From Ciborinia camelliae (Eukaryota; Ascomycota; Leotiomycetes; Helotiales; Sclerotiniaceae): DNA of 56,785 nucleotides. A program made the translations under genes and the position numbers. The stretch is from assembly GCA_025890175.1 (NCBI GenBank), contig JANPYM010000005.1:2401170-2457954 (forward strand). Reading direction: 5' to 3'. The notes beneath the pieces were generated by a model. It searched no databases and was not told where the DNA came from. It worked only from the letters and a program-made list of their open reading frames with translations. Shown one piece after another: positions 1-12,326 of the stretch. Position 1 is the first letter of the stretch. Each line of letters begins with the position of its first letter.

Positions 1-2147
1 AACTTACATCTTCATCATTAATAATAACCTTTTCACCATCAGTCTTAACATCAATACCATAAGAACTTCTAATCCATCTTTCCCAAAAAACACCATCAAC
101 CCAAGCAAATCCAACCTCCTTTTGATCAGATTTATCCATATTAATTCTAATACTCTTAGCAGCTCTCAGAGCTCTTTGATCATTTCTATCCTCGGCTTCC
201 TCCAATCTGAGTTGTTTCGCATCTCTCAATTCTTGACGTTCACGTTGAAAGTTGATGATTTGTTTATCCATCCATTCTAATGCTGCTTGCTTCAATTCCT
301 TCTTTGCAATAGCGAAGTCGGCTTCACGATCTCGTGATAGAATTGCCAAGACGACAATTTTACCATCCATAATTTCGCGAGAGTTTGAAGCTGTAAGTTC
401 TGGTACAACAGGAAGCCAAACGGATTGCATCCAGTGTAAAACTTGTCTAAAATCTCGCATATCTTGAGGTGCCAAAGCGGTATAGTAAGTTGGTCTACCA
501 TCACGGGATACTAATAGGCGAGGCCATGTCGTAATCTTGAATCGATCTGCAAGAGCAGCACTGTTTGTTTTGACAAGTTTAGCATGTCCAATCAAACTTA
601 AAGTCAACCTTTCCAATGCAGCGAAATCTTCGCTTGTGGTAGCATGATCGTAGAAGTAAACGAAGATAACATCCTCTTTTTCCTCCAATTCCTTAAATTC
701 AGCAGCATCAATATCCTTAACACCATCACCAATATCAACGGCTTTATTGGCAAAAGTGATAAAATCACCCAAGCCCCTAAGCCCTTCATATTCAACACGT
801 TCTCCACCACGGAAGAAATGAATAGTTGGATATCCTCGCACATGAACATCCTTGCACAATCTAGCCTCTGCTTCACAATTAACCTCTCCTACGTTGAGTT
901 TTCCTTTCATTTCCTTTGCCAATTGAGCCCAGTTTGGAGCCATAGCTTGACAATGATGACACCATGGAGCATAGAATTTGATGAACCAAGGATCCTGGGA
1001 CATAGTAACCAAGTTTTGGAAGCTCTCTGCTGTAAGTGATACAGATGTACCAAGTGGGTTTGCAGTTTGAGTAGGTTTTGAAGGCTTCTTTTCGATTGGT
1101 GTGGCTTTAAGGGCAGGCTTGGTAATAATTTTATCAGCGTCAGGTTTTGTTTCCTTAATGGCATCCTTAACGGCATCCTTTGCTGGAACAACAATATCTG
1201 CGGGTTTCTCTGCTGCTTTCTCTGGTTTCTGTGCTGATTCTTGGGTTGCCTTATCGGTCGCCTTCTCGCTGGATTTCTCGGTTGACTTGTCGGATGCTTT
1301 CTCCTCAGATGCTTTCTCAGGTGCCTTCTCCGTAGACTTTTCGGTGGTCTTTTCGGCTTCCTTTGCTTCAGATGCTTTCTCCTCAGATGCTTTCTCCTCA
1401 GAGGCTTTCTCGGTAGACTTTTCAGTTTTCTTTTCGGCCTCCTTTGCTGCAGGCTTGTAGTCTGGACTTTGTGTTGCGCGTTCTTCTGGGAAAGTCATTC
1501 CACCAGTTGGTCTAGACCCTGGTCGAATTGATTCTAGATATTCTTCGACAAAAGCGCCCAATGTCTCCATGTTTTTTTTAGGTCCAACAAATCGTTTTAA
1601 TTCCACTCCATCCTTATATAATATAAAAGTTGGGTATGAAGTTACGCTGTGTTCTGAACAGGCAGTTCCGAAAGCGATACAATCAAGAGAACCGAAATGA
1701 TAATTGTAATAAGTCGTGAAATTGTTCATTGATGTCGAGGAGCTGTCGTCAGCCGTTGCCTTGACTGGTTTCGAAGTATAGTAGAATTCGTAGAGGGTTT
1801 GCCATGTTGGCGCAATGTTTATGCAATGCGGGCAGTAAGGTCTAAAAATGTTTATGAGCATAATGAATTCCTTGAGAAAATGGGGAGATAAATCCTCACG
1901 AGTAATGTTTAACAAACCAATACCCATCCGCGACTGTTTTATTAAAAGATTCCCCAGCTATTTCAGGGAGTGGAGGGACTTGAACATCATTAAATACTGT
2001 TGGTTGTGGTACATCTGAGGTATCATCCGCAGAGCCATCTCCAGGTAATTCTGGTGAGGAGTTTTCTACTTTCTGTTCTCCAGATTGTGCCAATACCACA
2101 GAGGCAAATACAGTGGAAAGCAATGATATTGGAAGAAGAAGACGCAT
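1..2147 (-). CDS. ER thioredoxin-domain protein, PDI/TMX-like (partial, runs off the left edge)
   Basis: Two exons are visible: 2147-1900 and 1841 down to about 8, joined across an intron at 1842-1899 (GTGAGG..TTTTTAG). The second exon probably ends at base 8, because a GTAAGT donor crosses the window edge, so the C terminus is missing. The protein starts with a signal peptide (MRLLLPISLLSTVFASVVLA). A first thioredoxin-like domain has the motif YCPHC near residue 87. A Lys/Glu/Ser-rich low-complexity linker (about residues 205-350) follows, then a second thioredoxin domain with FYAPWCHHC near residue 375. CxxC motifs of this kind catalyse thiol-disulfide exchange in secretory proteins. About 694 residues are seen. 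From family knowledge, fungal relatives end in a membrane segment, which would lie outside the window. The family call is firm; the specific ortholog is not. It is divergent from TDP1. Confidence 0.9.
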
Positions 2148-2757
2148 ATTGAAGTGAAGTTAGGGGCTACCTGCACCCTGAGAATCGAAATATTAATGCG
2201 GGTCACGGCGAATCCGCCAACGAAGTTAAAAGGAAGAGCTCGTCGTCCTCAATTAATTCGAAATATCAACTTCACCGTCGCAATATCGCATAGGTGTTAT
2301 AAAGTCAAGAATCGTCTTGAGAAATGGTGGTTATCGTGGATGGATGGATGGATGAATGAATGAATGAAAAGAGTGAGGTTTATTGAAGAAAAGGATCTCG
2401 ACTCTCTTTCATTTACGGAATACTCCATAGATACGAACTGATGGAACACAGTAATGTTGTACTCCGTATCCATTAGCGTGATTCGCTAATTGGCTGATCC
2501 CTGTCGGTAAGTTCTTTTTTTGGATGGATTACAAAACTTGCACGTGATTGGGTCTTTCCTCCTCGTGCTATCAATTCACTTCACTTCACTACCGGTAAAA
2601 GTGAAGTTCAGTACAGTATAATGAAGCCAATCAGTCTTCCGAAGAGTTTCTTATTTGAGATTCTTCAATTTCAATCTTTTAGATCTTGACACAAATCATG
2701 ACGATATAACTTCTCAAGGAACAAAGGAGGTCTTCAACAAACCAATCATCAACAGTC
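2148..2757. promoter_or_regulatory. Divergent intergenic region, PDI-like gene / TDP1
   Basis: About 610 bases separate two divergent start codons, so both promoters should lie here. A short run of TGGATGGATGGA/TGAATGAATGAA tetranucleotides is at 2339-2368, and a CACGTGAT E-box-like site is at about 2541. No coding signal is seen. Confidence 0.5.
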
Positions 2758-4782
2758 ATGGATCAAGATCACAGCCAAAACTCACATGAGCCTGTTCAAA
2801 AGAGGCGCAGACTCGAAGATAATATTAGTACTACTAATGACAAAAGCTTACCAAGAGGTCTCGATAGATCAATTTCACCGCCTCCATTACGAAGACGTAG
2901 AATAGCAAGTCCTGATCGGGTGGTGCCTGAGAACAAGGTGGAAAGTCCTAAGCAGAAAGTGGTGAAGTCGCCATTTCAGCTTACATCTATTCGAGATCTT
3001 CCTACTTCGTCCAATGTGGATGCCGTATCGTTGAAGGATATCCTAGGCGATCCGCTTATTTCAGAATGTTGGGAGTTTAACTATCTTCATAATCTTGACT
3101 TCTTGATGGAGCAATTTGATGAAGATGTACGAAATCTAGTCAGGGTTAATGTGATTCATGGGTTTTGGAAGCGGGAAGATCAGTCTCGTCTCAACCTTAT
3201 GGTAGGTTGGTCGCATCTACAGTTCCGTTATCTGTTTTCTATCTACCCTTTCAACGCTCTTGTCTCCCAGTCTTGCTGTTTTATCGTTACGTGTGTGTGA
3301 AGTCTAGGGCTTAAAGCACGAAAACCACGTTCTATGGGGACGATACAATGAAATGGACTACCCAGAGAATATCTTGGGCTTCGATACTAGAATCATGCTG
3401 ATGAATTCTAGGAGCAAGCTTTGAAGTATCCCAATATCAATCTTCTCACAGCTTATATGCCTGAGATGTTCGGTACACATCATTCCAAGGTAAATAATTT
3501 CAGTGCCTACAGATAGAATAGCACTTACTGACGTTTACAGATGCTCATTTTGTTTCGGCATGATTCTACTGCACAGATCGTAATCCATACAGCGAATATG
3601 ATCCCATTCGATTGGACAAACATGACTCAAGCTATCTGGAAATCCCCTCTTTTACCTCTTCTCGACCTGAAGAAGCCAAACCCCATTGAACCCACCGAAA
3701 TGGGCTCAGGATCAAAATTCAAATTGGATTTTCTTAATTACCTACGAGCTTATGACACCAAAAGAATCATTTGCAAACCAGTCATCGAACAACTTCTAAA
3801 ATATGATTTCTCCAAAATTCGAGCAGCTCTTGTCGCGAGTGTCCCAGGAAAACAAGATATTGAAATTGACTCATCAGAAACAGCCTGGGGATGGGCAGGT
3901 CTCAAATCCGTACTCAAATCCGTACCCGTTAGCAAAACGGAACCGGAGATCGTGATCCAAATTTCTTCCATCGCATCTCTAGGTCCATCTGATAAATGGT
4001 TAAACCAAACATTCTTCAAAGCTATAAGCAACTCCAAGTCCTCAACAACCTCAAAACCGAAATTCAAAATCATCTTCCCGACAGCCGACGAGATTAGAAG
4101 AAGTTTAAATGGATACGCATCAGGCAACGCAATTCATACCAAAATTCTGACAGCAGCTCAAGGAAAACAACTAGCTTATCTAAAACCAATGTTATGTCAT
4201 TGGGCTGGAGACGGACCTCAGCATTCCCCATCATCACAACCACCATCTCAAACCCCAAAACCTACTACTCCCTCTCATACCCACTCATCAATACAACCCC
4301 AAAATACACGCCCACAACCAACACACTCACAAAACGCCCTCCGCAAACGCGCTGCCCCTCACATAAAAACCTACATCCGTTTCAGCGACACCTCATCCTC
4401 ACCAAAATCCATCGATTGGATCCTCGTCACGTCGGCAAATCTCTCCAAACAAGCATGGGGTGAAAATACCAATGCGGCGGGTGAAGTAAGGGTATGTAGT
4501 TATGAGATTGGGGTTTTGGTTTGGCCGGAACTGTGGGAGAAGGGAGCGAGGATGGTGCCGTGTTTTGGGAGAGATGTGCCTGATCTTGATGAGGAGAGGG
4601 AAGGGGGGATGAAGAATGAGTGGGAAAAGGAGGGGGCGAATGAGGAGGGCGTTATAGTAGGAGTCAGAATGCCCTATGATTTACCCATCGTACCATATAC
4701 CCAAGCCGACATCCCATGGTGCGCAACAGCTTCGTACACGGAACCCGATTGGATGGGCCAAACATGGAATACTGGTGAGTGA
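2758..4782 (+). CDS. TDP1: Tyrosyl-DNA phosphodiesterase 1
   Basis: Proposed exons are 2758-3201, 3412-3489 and 3541-4782, giving 587 aa. TDP1 enzymes hydrolyse the bond between a stalled topoisomerase I tyrosine and a DNA 3' end, in the nucleus. Both catalytic HKD motifs are present. The first has H172 and K174 in FGTHHSKMLILF, with N193 in HTANM. The second has H448 and K450 in APHIKTYIRF, with N474 in LVTSANLSKQAWG. The N terminus carries basic stretches (KRRRLE, RRRRIASP) that could be nuclear localisation signals. A Pro/Ser/Thr/His-rich insert of about 45 residues precedes the second motif. Intron 1 is unusually long (210 bases) but gives a clean phase-0 join. The stop falls inside GGTGAGTGA, which resembles a 5' splice site, so a further short 3' exon cannot be excluded. 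Confidence 0.92.
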
Positions 4783-5565
4783 AGGGGCTCATCGTCACCC
4801 GTGGACGATGCTGTGAACCGGACAAAAAGACAGAATGGAAACATCATGGGCTTATCTCAGGATCCATTCACTACTCATTCAGTCATTTTTATGCATGGAA
4901 AGGTACACTAGCATAGAGGTACACTAGATGGCTTCAAATATTATAATGACATTAAATAATATAATGCTATCAAATAATATAACGCTATCAAATAATATAA
5001 TGATATCAGGTAATCTCTTGAAAAGGATTCTTTTATCTTCAGCATAGGTAGTTCTTTTATCTAATTGCTGATCCATGATGCTATTCCCACATGCTGACGC
5101 GAGGAATGTAATAGTTGCCATAGAAATAACATGACCTACAACACAACACAACAGTATTCCTCTCTTCATGATTCACAACCGAACCTGGAATTTGCATGAG
5201 TGGGTTACAAGAGCATGCCAGAAGAAAAAGAGTTGACAAAATATAATATATTGAAAATTGTTGCAGAAAAGGTGGTATATTCATTGTACGAAACCAGCCC
5301 CAGCTAATCTAAGGTATGTAGGTATGTTCAGACGCTCGCCTCCGCTCTTACTGTAAGCTTCAAAATCTCCACTGTATACTCAGGTCATAAATCCCCTTTC
5401 GTTTCTCTCAGCCGTGCATTCCTAGACATGTTCTCTGCTTTGTAGTCTTACTAGCTAGGTATCTTCATTCCCGTTCAATTTCCATCTTCATGTCCATTTC
5501 TGAAGGGGGTCGAGAAGAAATGGATGGTGAACATGGATGAAATGGATGGAAAGATTGGAGAGAAT
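4783..5565. other. Intergenic, convergent 3' regions
   Basis: This lies between the TDP1 stop and the ACBP stop, which converge. It contains several near-repeats of AATATAATG(A/C)TATCA at 4935-5010 and otherwise no convincing coding or RNA signal. The small minus-strand frames here have no homology I recognise. Confidence 0.4.
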
Positions 5566-6189
5566 CTAGTTTCCACCAACAGCTTCGGGAACCTTGTTGG
5601 CATCATAACCGCACTTCTCCTTCAACTCGGCAATCTTGGCGATGTATTTTTCCTTGGCTTCATCGGAGGTGATGCCGGAATCGACCTTTTCTTGCCATGC
5701 CTTCTTCTTGGCTTTGCCCTGTGTGGGAGGGGGTGGTGGTTAGTGGTTGAGTTGGATTGGATTGGATTGAACCGGGGAGTCAGGTTTGTGTTTGGGTTGG
5801 AGAAGAAGGGGGGAAGAAGAGGGCGGAGATATGGATGGGTAGGAGAGGGCAGGAGAAAGAAGGGAGGGGGGAAGTAAGAAGAGGGGGTAGATAAACAAAC
5901 CTTAAGATCAAACATCCCTGGAGTCTCAGCCTTGGTAATATCGTCACCGATAGCTACCTTGTATAAACCTATTCATCGGAATGACGATCAGTCTCTATAT
6001 ACATATACTTTCCCCCAGAACATTTTCGCATTTGTATTCATGTCATGAAACATGAGGGGACCGAAATGGGGGGATCGGGAGGGGGGAAAAGAGAAAGATG
6101 GGCTAACTGTAAAGCTCGAGGAGATCATTGGAATCAGGCTTCGAGGTAAGCTTCTTGGAATCGAGAACGGCGGTATCGAAATCGGACAT
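5566..6189 (-). CDS. ACB1: Acyl-CoA-binding protein
   Basis: Three exons, 6189-6108, 5968-5901 and 5718-5566, encode 100 aa. The phases fit exactly (82, 68 and 153 bases). Introns are 139 and 182 bases, starting GTTAGC and GTTTGT and ending AATAG and CACAG. The product is a single-domain ACBP that binds medium- and long-chain acyl-CoA in the cytosol and supplies lipid synthesis. The signature blocks are in order: NDLLELYSLYKVAIGD, then ETPGMFDLKGKAKKKAW, then EAKEKYIAKIAELK. These hold the conserved Tyr and Lys residues that contact the CoA. The length is slightly over the family norm (about 87-90) because of the tail EKCGYDANKVPEAVGGN. The start has a good context (TCAAAATGTC). Confidence 0.96.
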
Positions 6190-6839
6190 TTTGACTGTTT
6201 GATTGTGTGATTTGGTTGTGGTTTTGGGTTCAGTTTGGGTGGCTAGAAAGTAAACAAGAGATGTCAGTTCATTCTTTGCAAAACTTTCCAAGATATAAAT
6301 AATGTGCGGACTTGATATGTGTGTTGCTTGATCAAGGGAAGATATAAGATAAAGTGTACAAATTGGTAAAACTTACAAATTCTGATTCTCAAATGTTACT
6401 TGTGGAAAAGTGTTGAGGGAAGGAGAAAGGGATTTGATATGGCGGGGTGAGGGGAGCTTTGCTTTTGGTGGGGCCCGGATAGGGCGTTTAGCGCGGTTAG
6501 ATACACGTCACAGGGAATCAGGGAATTAAACGCGTGAGGGTACTGTACTTATGGAGACTGAGAATGATTGTAATTTGATATGTTTTGTATTTCTGTACAT
6601 GTTTTGCAGATTGATGTCTCATATTGGGACCAAACTGGTGGTGGATGGCTGATAAGTGGTCACAAGACAAGGTGGGGGTTTGTTCTTGAGGGTTCAGTCA
6701 GCCAGCCTGGTTAAGTTGTGGAAGGCTGAATACGTTCTATCCTTGAGCTTGTTATACTTCTTGAGCTATCTCTCGAAAGTCGTGGCAAGAAAGGGTGGAA
6801 GGGGGGGACGAGAGGGGGTCGACTTATTTTGGAGTCATT
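6190..6839. other. Intergenic, upstream of ACBP
   Basis: This should contain the ACBP promoter and 5' UTR. A TTTCTAG acceptor-like sequence on the minus strand near 6241 hints at a 5' UTR intron. A GC-containing block at 6460-6540 includes GCGCGGTTAG and ACGCGTG. No gene is seen. Confidence 0.35.
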
Positions 6840-7137
6840 ATGGTAAGTTCGGACGATATGGATATCTTAGACACTCATCCGAGAGATTTTATGTGCAACA
6901 TCTGCTCTACTCCTCATCGAGAAGCCGACAACTTCCCATGTTATAGAGAATCACGTGTTACTTGTATTTCCTCCTCGTATATAAGTGTTAGATTCATAGC
7001 TAACATCTCACTTGCAGATATCAACAGGGACTTGTCACCTGTGCAGCTGCAGATATGACATGCTTATGTTTGAATACGTATTCGATCGACACCAGAATTG
7101 GGCGTTGGGTAGTGTTTGCGTAGTCGATTGTTTTTGA
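6840..7137 (+). CDS. Candidate small Cys-rich protein (weak)
   Basis: Not a recognised family. Joining 6840-6963 to 7028-7137 across a GTATTT..AACAG intron gives an uninterrupted 77-residue protein. It has CxxC in FMCNICSTPH (Cys 19 and 22), a later single Cys, and the cluster TCHLCSCRYDMLMFEYVF, ending CVVDCF. The Cys spacing looks like a small zinc-binding or disulfide-rich fold. Several other donor/acceptor pairs are possible here. The proposed ATG is immediately followed by GTAAGT, itself a good 5' splice site, so the true start may be an upstream exon. The frame may also be a decayed gene. Confidence 0.35.
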
Positions 7138-8046
7138 AGAGAGCTTTTGCAGTAAGTGAAGGTGGTTTTGCTTCGATTCGACTCTCAGGATACAGATAGT
7201 TTGGTTCTGTTTTAAGATTATCCCCAAGGCTCTGGTTTTGAATGAATAGTTTGAGAACTTAAGGTAGATTATGAGTTTCTTTTCTCAGTCATGTGGATGG
7301 ATAAGACGCCGAGATTCCAAAGATGGGACTTGGCTGATTCTGTTTGCGAACAGGCTGCTCGAATTCGGCCTTGATGGTAATGGCTGTCTCTTGCCCGAGA
7401 AATCGAGAGGTAAGATCCAATGAATGGGTAACTGCAACAAGGCCTGGTATATGTTTATAGGTAGTCATTCATGAGTAGGAAAATAGTTGAAGTCGTTAAA
7501 ATATTAGGTTGTTGGATATCTCATCTTGCTTGTACTTAGTCCTCCATATGAACTTGAATACCAAGATGAATTAGGTATTTAACTCTCACTTGGAATCGAA
7601 CCTTCAATTGCGAAGGTTACGAAAACAAAGGAATACATACCTACCTGACATGATCTTGACTCAATTATCATCAGTTCATGAAGGTAGCCGGAGGTAGGAA
7701 GTCATATCATAAACGTGAATTTTATTGAAATCAATCATATCAAACCTTGATGGTGAATCTATCGATATCAATCATATTGGATCAATATCAATATCGACAT
7801 CAATATCAATATCAATATCAATATATTGCATGACATCCATATTGTGGAGAGTTGACCGTTCCCGTCCTCTAGCTATTGTACTAAATCTTATCAAATGAAC
7901 CTAAACTCCATTCACCGCCTAGGTACCGAGCCGCATTTGTTGGCAGGAGGGGCAGACCGAGTTCTTCTTCCCCGTACGGAAAAACCCTTCCATTTCAATA
8001 TCAGATTTTGAAAAGAAGAAAAAAGTCACATAAAAATAATTTCAAA
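7138..8046. other. Intergenic, upstream of the Ran-binding gene
   Basis: About 900 bases with no gene. It contains an imperfect (ATATCA)n microsatellite at 7781-7826 and should include the promoter of the Ran-binding protein gene that follows. Confidence 0.4.
7781..7826. repeat. Imperfect (ATATCA)n microsatellite
   Basis: About seven hexanucleotide copies are seen, one changed to ATCGAC. Confidence 0.8.
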
Positions 8047-9837
8047 ATGTCTACATCTGCCAATGCTGGAGCTGATCCAAATTCAGCATCATTTGAGATT
8101 CGAGACCATTTGAAATCCGTCAAGCCCAAACCTGATATCATTGCAGCGAATCATAACTCGCCAGCGCCGACAGCAACCACTGAGGGGGATAATAACGATA
8201 ATTTACCAAAAGATGATCCTGCTACTATGGCTGCCAGCGAAGAATTAAAGCATACCACCATTTCAGACAAGCTTCCATTGCCTACAGAAATACCCTCGCA
8301 AGTAACAGAAACCGAAGCTGAAACGGAAGATAAGGATATGTCCGGCACAGACAAAGACACCACCCCCGAAGCTGAACCGACCGATGCGCAAGACGAGGAA
8401 ATGAGAGATCGAATCTCTTCACCTAAGAAGAAACGTGGTAGAGATCAGGATGATGATACAGCCCAGTTGGAAGATGATAGTGGGAGAAATAATGGCAGTA
8501 ACAGTGATGGAAGTGTTAATGGCAGTCGAACCATGAGATCAGGCCCAGAGAAGAAGAGACCTCGAGATACTTCACAAGAACCATCCAGAATATCAGATAA
8601 ATCTTTAGCAAAGGTATATCTACGTTTACTTTACATCGTGTGCCGAATACAATATTCAATTTACTAATATGACCTCTCAGGAAATAAGCTCGACTGAGAC
8701 ATCGAAAGCTACCGGAGCATCAACTTCCTCCACCGAAAATCCTATTAAATCCACATTTGGAAGCACTTCTAGTGACAAATTTGCAAGTTCAGGGTTTGGT
8801 GCTTTAGCATCTGCCAGTACTTCTCCGTTTGGCACAATCGGCGCATCGAAACCAAGCGTTTTTGGTGGAAACGCAAAGTCATCACTTTCTGGATTTGGAG
8901 CTCTTGCTTCCTCTAAACCACCAACAAGTTCCACAGCATCCTCAACTTCTGGTTCTACAGGAGAAAAAACTACGTCCGGTTTCGGGAGCGCATTCGGTGG
9001 TAGCACATCAGGGTTTGGTGGGTTGGGTTCAGGGAGTGTATTTGGCAGTGGTTTGAAAAATGGATTTGCCGGTGGATCTGGACCAAAACTTTCCAGCTTC
9101 GCAGCTCCAGGAAAAGAAAATTCTCAACTAGGTAGCAAACCAGCCAAACCTTTTGGGGCTCCAGCTAGCGATGCAGAGGACTCTGACGATGATGAGGATG
9201 ATAGTGATGGTGGGGCTGAAGGGGATGAAGAGGAAGGAGGAGAGAGAGCAGTTGTTGAGGAGAAGAAAAAGTCAAAGAAAGGTAAGGTACTGAAGTACGA
9301 TTGTCTCATGTTCTTGCTTCTAAATTATCATCTAGTTCACATTGACGATGGCGAAGCCGAAGAAGCAACCATATTACAAATTCGAGCCAAGTTATTTGCA
9401 ATGGGATCCAAAGAGGCTGGTTGGAAGGAGAGAGGGGTTGGTACTCTAAAGATTAATGTGCCAAAATCCTGTGTCGACTTCGACGAAAGTGGCCATACAA
9501 TTCCTGGTAGTTTCGATTCATCAATGTTAGAAGGACATAGTGTACGATTGGTTATGCGACAAGAGAATACTCATAGAGTTATTTTGAATACCGTGGTATT
9601 GAAAGCTATGGAGTTCAAACCCAAACCATCGACTACTTCGGCACAGGTTTTATTCACAGCTTTTGAAGGAGAGACGGAAGCTAAACCAATCAATATGATT
9701 CTCAAGGTCAGTTCTCTCTTTGCCATATGGTTTGTATTTGGAGAAATCCCTAGCTAATCTATGTGTAATGTTAGATGAATGAAAATAATTACAGATTGTT
9801 TACAAACGAAATCGAAAACATCCAACATGAGCTATAA
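8047..9837 (+). CDS. YRB2: Ran-binding nuclear export cofactor, RanBP3/Yrb2-like
   Basis: Exons 8047-8613, 8681-9281, 9336-9706 and 9775-9837 give 533 aa, and every join is in phase. The start is the first in-frame ATG and has a good context (TTTCAAAATGTC). Residues 1-190 are acidic and hydrophilic with basic patches (KKKRGRDQ, EKKRPRDTS) that could be nuclear import signals. Residues about 200-340 are rich in SGFGALAS/GFGSAFGG-type FG repeats, as in nuclear-pore-interacting proteins. An acidic run (DAEDSDDDEDDSDGG) follows. The C-terminal RanBP1-type domain runs from about residue 395 (EEATILQIRAKLFAM, WKERGVGTLKINV, RLVMRQENTHRVILNTVV). FG repeats before a single Ran-binding domain are typical of Yrb2/Hba1/RanBP3, which help Crm1-dependent export. 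The symbol is assigned by architecture. Confidence 0.9.
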
Positions 9838-12326
9838 GCACGAGATATCATGAAGCAACGAACCAGCCCGATACCAAAAATACCCTCGGACCCACAGATC
9901 TCCTCCATCTTCTTCAAATAATGATGATGAGATGGGTGGGAGATATTCTCCTTTTCTCATACATACCTAGGTTATATTTTTCACTTTGGTTGGGCCCTTT
10001 TTTAGAATACACGGAATATTGATTGATACATATCATATGGTTCTTCTAATTTTACATTATCGTCGTCATCGTCGTCATCGTCGTTCGTTTTCAGAATGGA
10101 TGGAAGGATGGATGGATTGGATGAGTGAAGTGGAGTAATATCATCTCATACCCGTATTTCCTACACGATACCTACAATATGATAGGCTCTTTTTTTTTAA
10201 AATTCGGGGGTGCAATTTCAGGGGAAATGATAGGAGTTTATTTGGCTTATTGGATCATCTTCATCATATCACTTCAGTACTGCATAGCGAAATGGTGGTG
10301 AATCTTTGATATGAAATGGAAGGGGATGGGGGTGGTTGGGCGACACAACGCAGGTTGGCAGGCTCCTGCTAAATTCGATCTGTCCTGGACCTTCTTTATA
10401 GTTAGGTTAGGTTACTCACTCAGTAGCTTGGGTTATATGTACCTAGTTTGTATGGATGGATGAATGGATGGATGGCAAGGCGAGACAAGTCAAGGCAAGG
10501 CATATTATATTATAATACGTGAAATGGAGTGGTGTGAGTGACGTGATGTGATTTGCGTGAGTGACTGGATTTAAAATTGCTTGCGTGCGTGGGTAGCTTT
10601 CTGTTTTTTTGTATTTGTTTTTTGAGGAGCATACAAGATGGTAAATAAGGGGAAGGGGGATATGGGTAGGGGGGTCGTAGTTGTACTGTTCCTGCATAAT
10701 ACGATGTCTATGCACTTCATCTAATTTAGTCTCATATTATTCTACCAGTGGAAAGGGGGTTCTATTCTAGCTAGTACCTAGTTGGTAGTTACCTAGTAAT
10801 TGGTAACTGCAGAGTAGAAGGGAAGGGGGGGTGGGGTTGTTTGGCGAGATGGGATAGGAGAGGCAAAGGGTTCGGATTCTGCGAGGGGAAAATCGGAACC
10901 TCTCAAGAAATAGAACTAGAAAACCCCCAAAGGGTTTTCGCTTCGCATTAGGTCATCTTACCATCTACCTACCTCGTACTCTCATATTTCTCATTCGCCG
11001 ATTGCCTGTTGGACTATTCGTAGACGGGAAGTCCATTAGCCTTGTAACTAATTATACGTTTTTATTCGCCACAGCCTTGGCTTGGACCATGAGATGAGGG
11101 TGCTCGATACCTACCTAGCTTTTGATCTCATGGCGCATAGTTCTTCTTTCTACGTCCTATGCAAGCCGAAAATCAAAAACTCGTTGGGAAAATCACAAAT
11201 AACTTCATCACTCTGCCACATCATGGGGTTCATCTCCTCTGATTATAGACAGCGTGAATGAAGTAGCTAGGAGAGCTGCGGTCAATCTCATATTAGGAAG
11301 GGAAACTTTCACCGTTTCGGACTAACTGTTACAAGTTCCACGGAATATTAGGCGTACTCACTGAGGCCTCGACCATTAACGAAAGGCTATTTATTGTCCT
11401 GTAGTTGATTAGAATAGCATAGCATAGAATAATAGAATGTAGATTTGCCGCGGAGATGGGAGATAGGTTCTCTTGAAACATACATCGAACATCTTCAACA
11501 GCCGATCTTCTTTATCGATATCTACACAGCCTAATCTCCCAGCTACTCTCGCCTCATGATCATCATCATTCAATAGCGAGCGTAAGAGTGGCATGCAATG
11601 CAGTGAGTATCTTTACATACATCGGTACGCACCCCGAGAATCACCTCATTGCTTGTCTGAGGTGCTATCGCATACTGGTTGGTATATTGTGACTAGTGCG
11701 TCTCGGTAGATATTTTTGGCTTGCCGGTTTTCTTGTACTCTTACTCTTGCTCCCAATCGCACTTTGAGTTTTGAAGAAGCTGACAGGGAGATAGGTTTTG
11801 ATGAGGATTTGGTGGGTGTCCCATGGACTTATGTATATATGGAATTTCGGTATGTTTTCAGTAAAAATGGAGAGAGAGAGAAATAGAGATTCGATGGATT
11901 CCAAATGATTATAAGGTAAAATATAATTTTTATTCTAAGCTACTGCACAGCAAGAATTGTTGGGAAAAGATTGTCCCCTATTCATCATCATCATCATCAT
12001 CATCACCAATCAAATCGAAAATCCTCAGATTCAACTCGCAAAACCCAAGAGAATAGAATGTCCCCCCCCCCCAACCGCGTAATCCAAAACGACTTGTTGA
12101 TGAAAGTGTGTTAAGAAATGGATTTTAACTTACCACTAAATGATAAAACGTTACTCCTTTCTACTCGCTTATTATCTATTTGTCAGAGTTCTCACTTGGA
12201 ATACCTAGACAATAAATGCGATTCACTTACATCAAAGTTAAAGGGTTGAAAGTGAATGATAGATAGATCAATCAGCCTGATTGAAAATCACCATAAGTTA
12301 ACTACTAGGCATACATTAAGTATTAC
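9838..12326. other. Long intergenic stretch, no gene recognised
   Basis: About 2.5 kb. It holds short microsatellites: GTCGTCATC at about 10060-10085, GGATGGATGG at 10097-10116 and 10453-10475, and (CAT)n at 11982-12005. There are GT-rich and poly-T patches. Open frames are short and resemble no known family, and no tRNA fold was found. Confidence 0.4.
11982..12005. repeat. (CAT)n microsatellite
   Basis: About eight perfect trinucleotide copies in non-coding sequence. Confidence 0.85.

Noticed and set aside
1101..1460. 119-codon Phe/Ser-rich plus-strand frame
   Set aside because: Antisense of the Lys/Glu linker in the PDI-like gene.
3300..3411. Open stretch (LWGRYNEMDYPENILGFD) inside TDP1 intron 1 as an extra exon
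   Set aside because: TDP1 proteins align without an insertion here, and the join of 3201 to 3412 restores the conserved sequence directly.
4924..5284. Minus-strand frames with hydrophobic segments downstream of TDP1
   Set aside because: Their composition comes from AATATAATG near-repeats. No start context, splice structure or known family.
7590..7625. GGAATCGAACCTTCAATTGCG as a possible tRNA T-arm
   Set aside because: No acceptor stem, D-arm or anticodon arm could be built around it.
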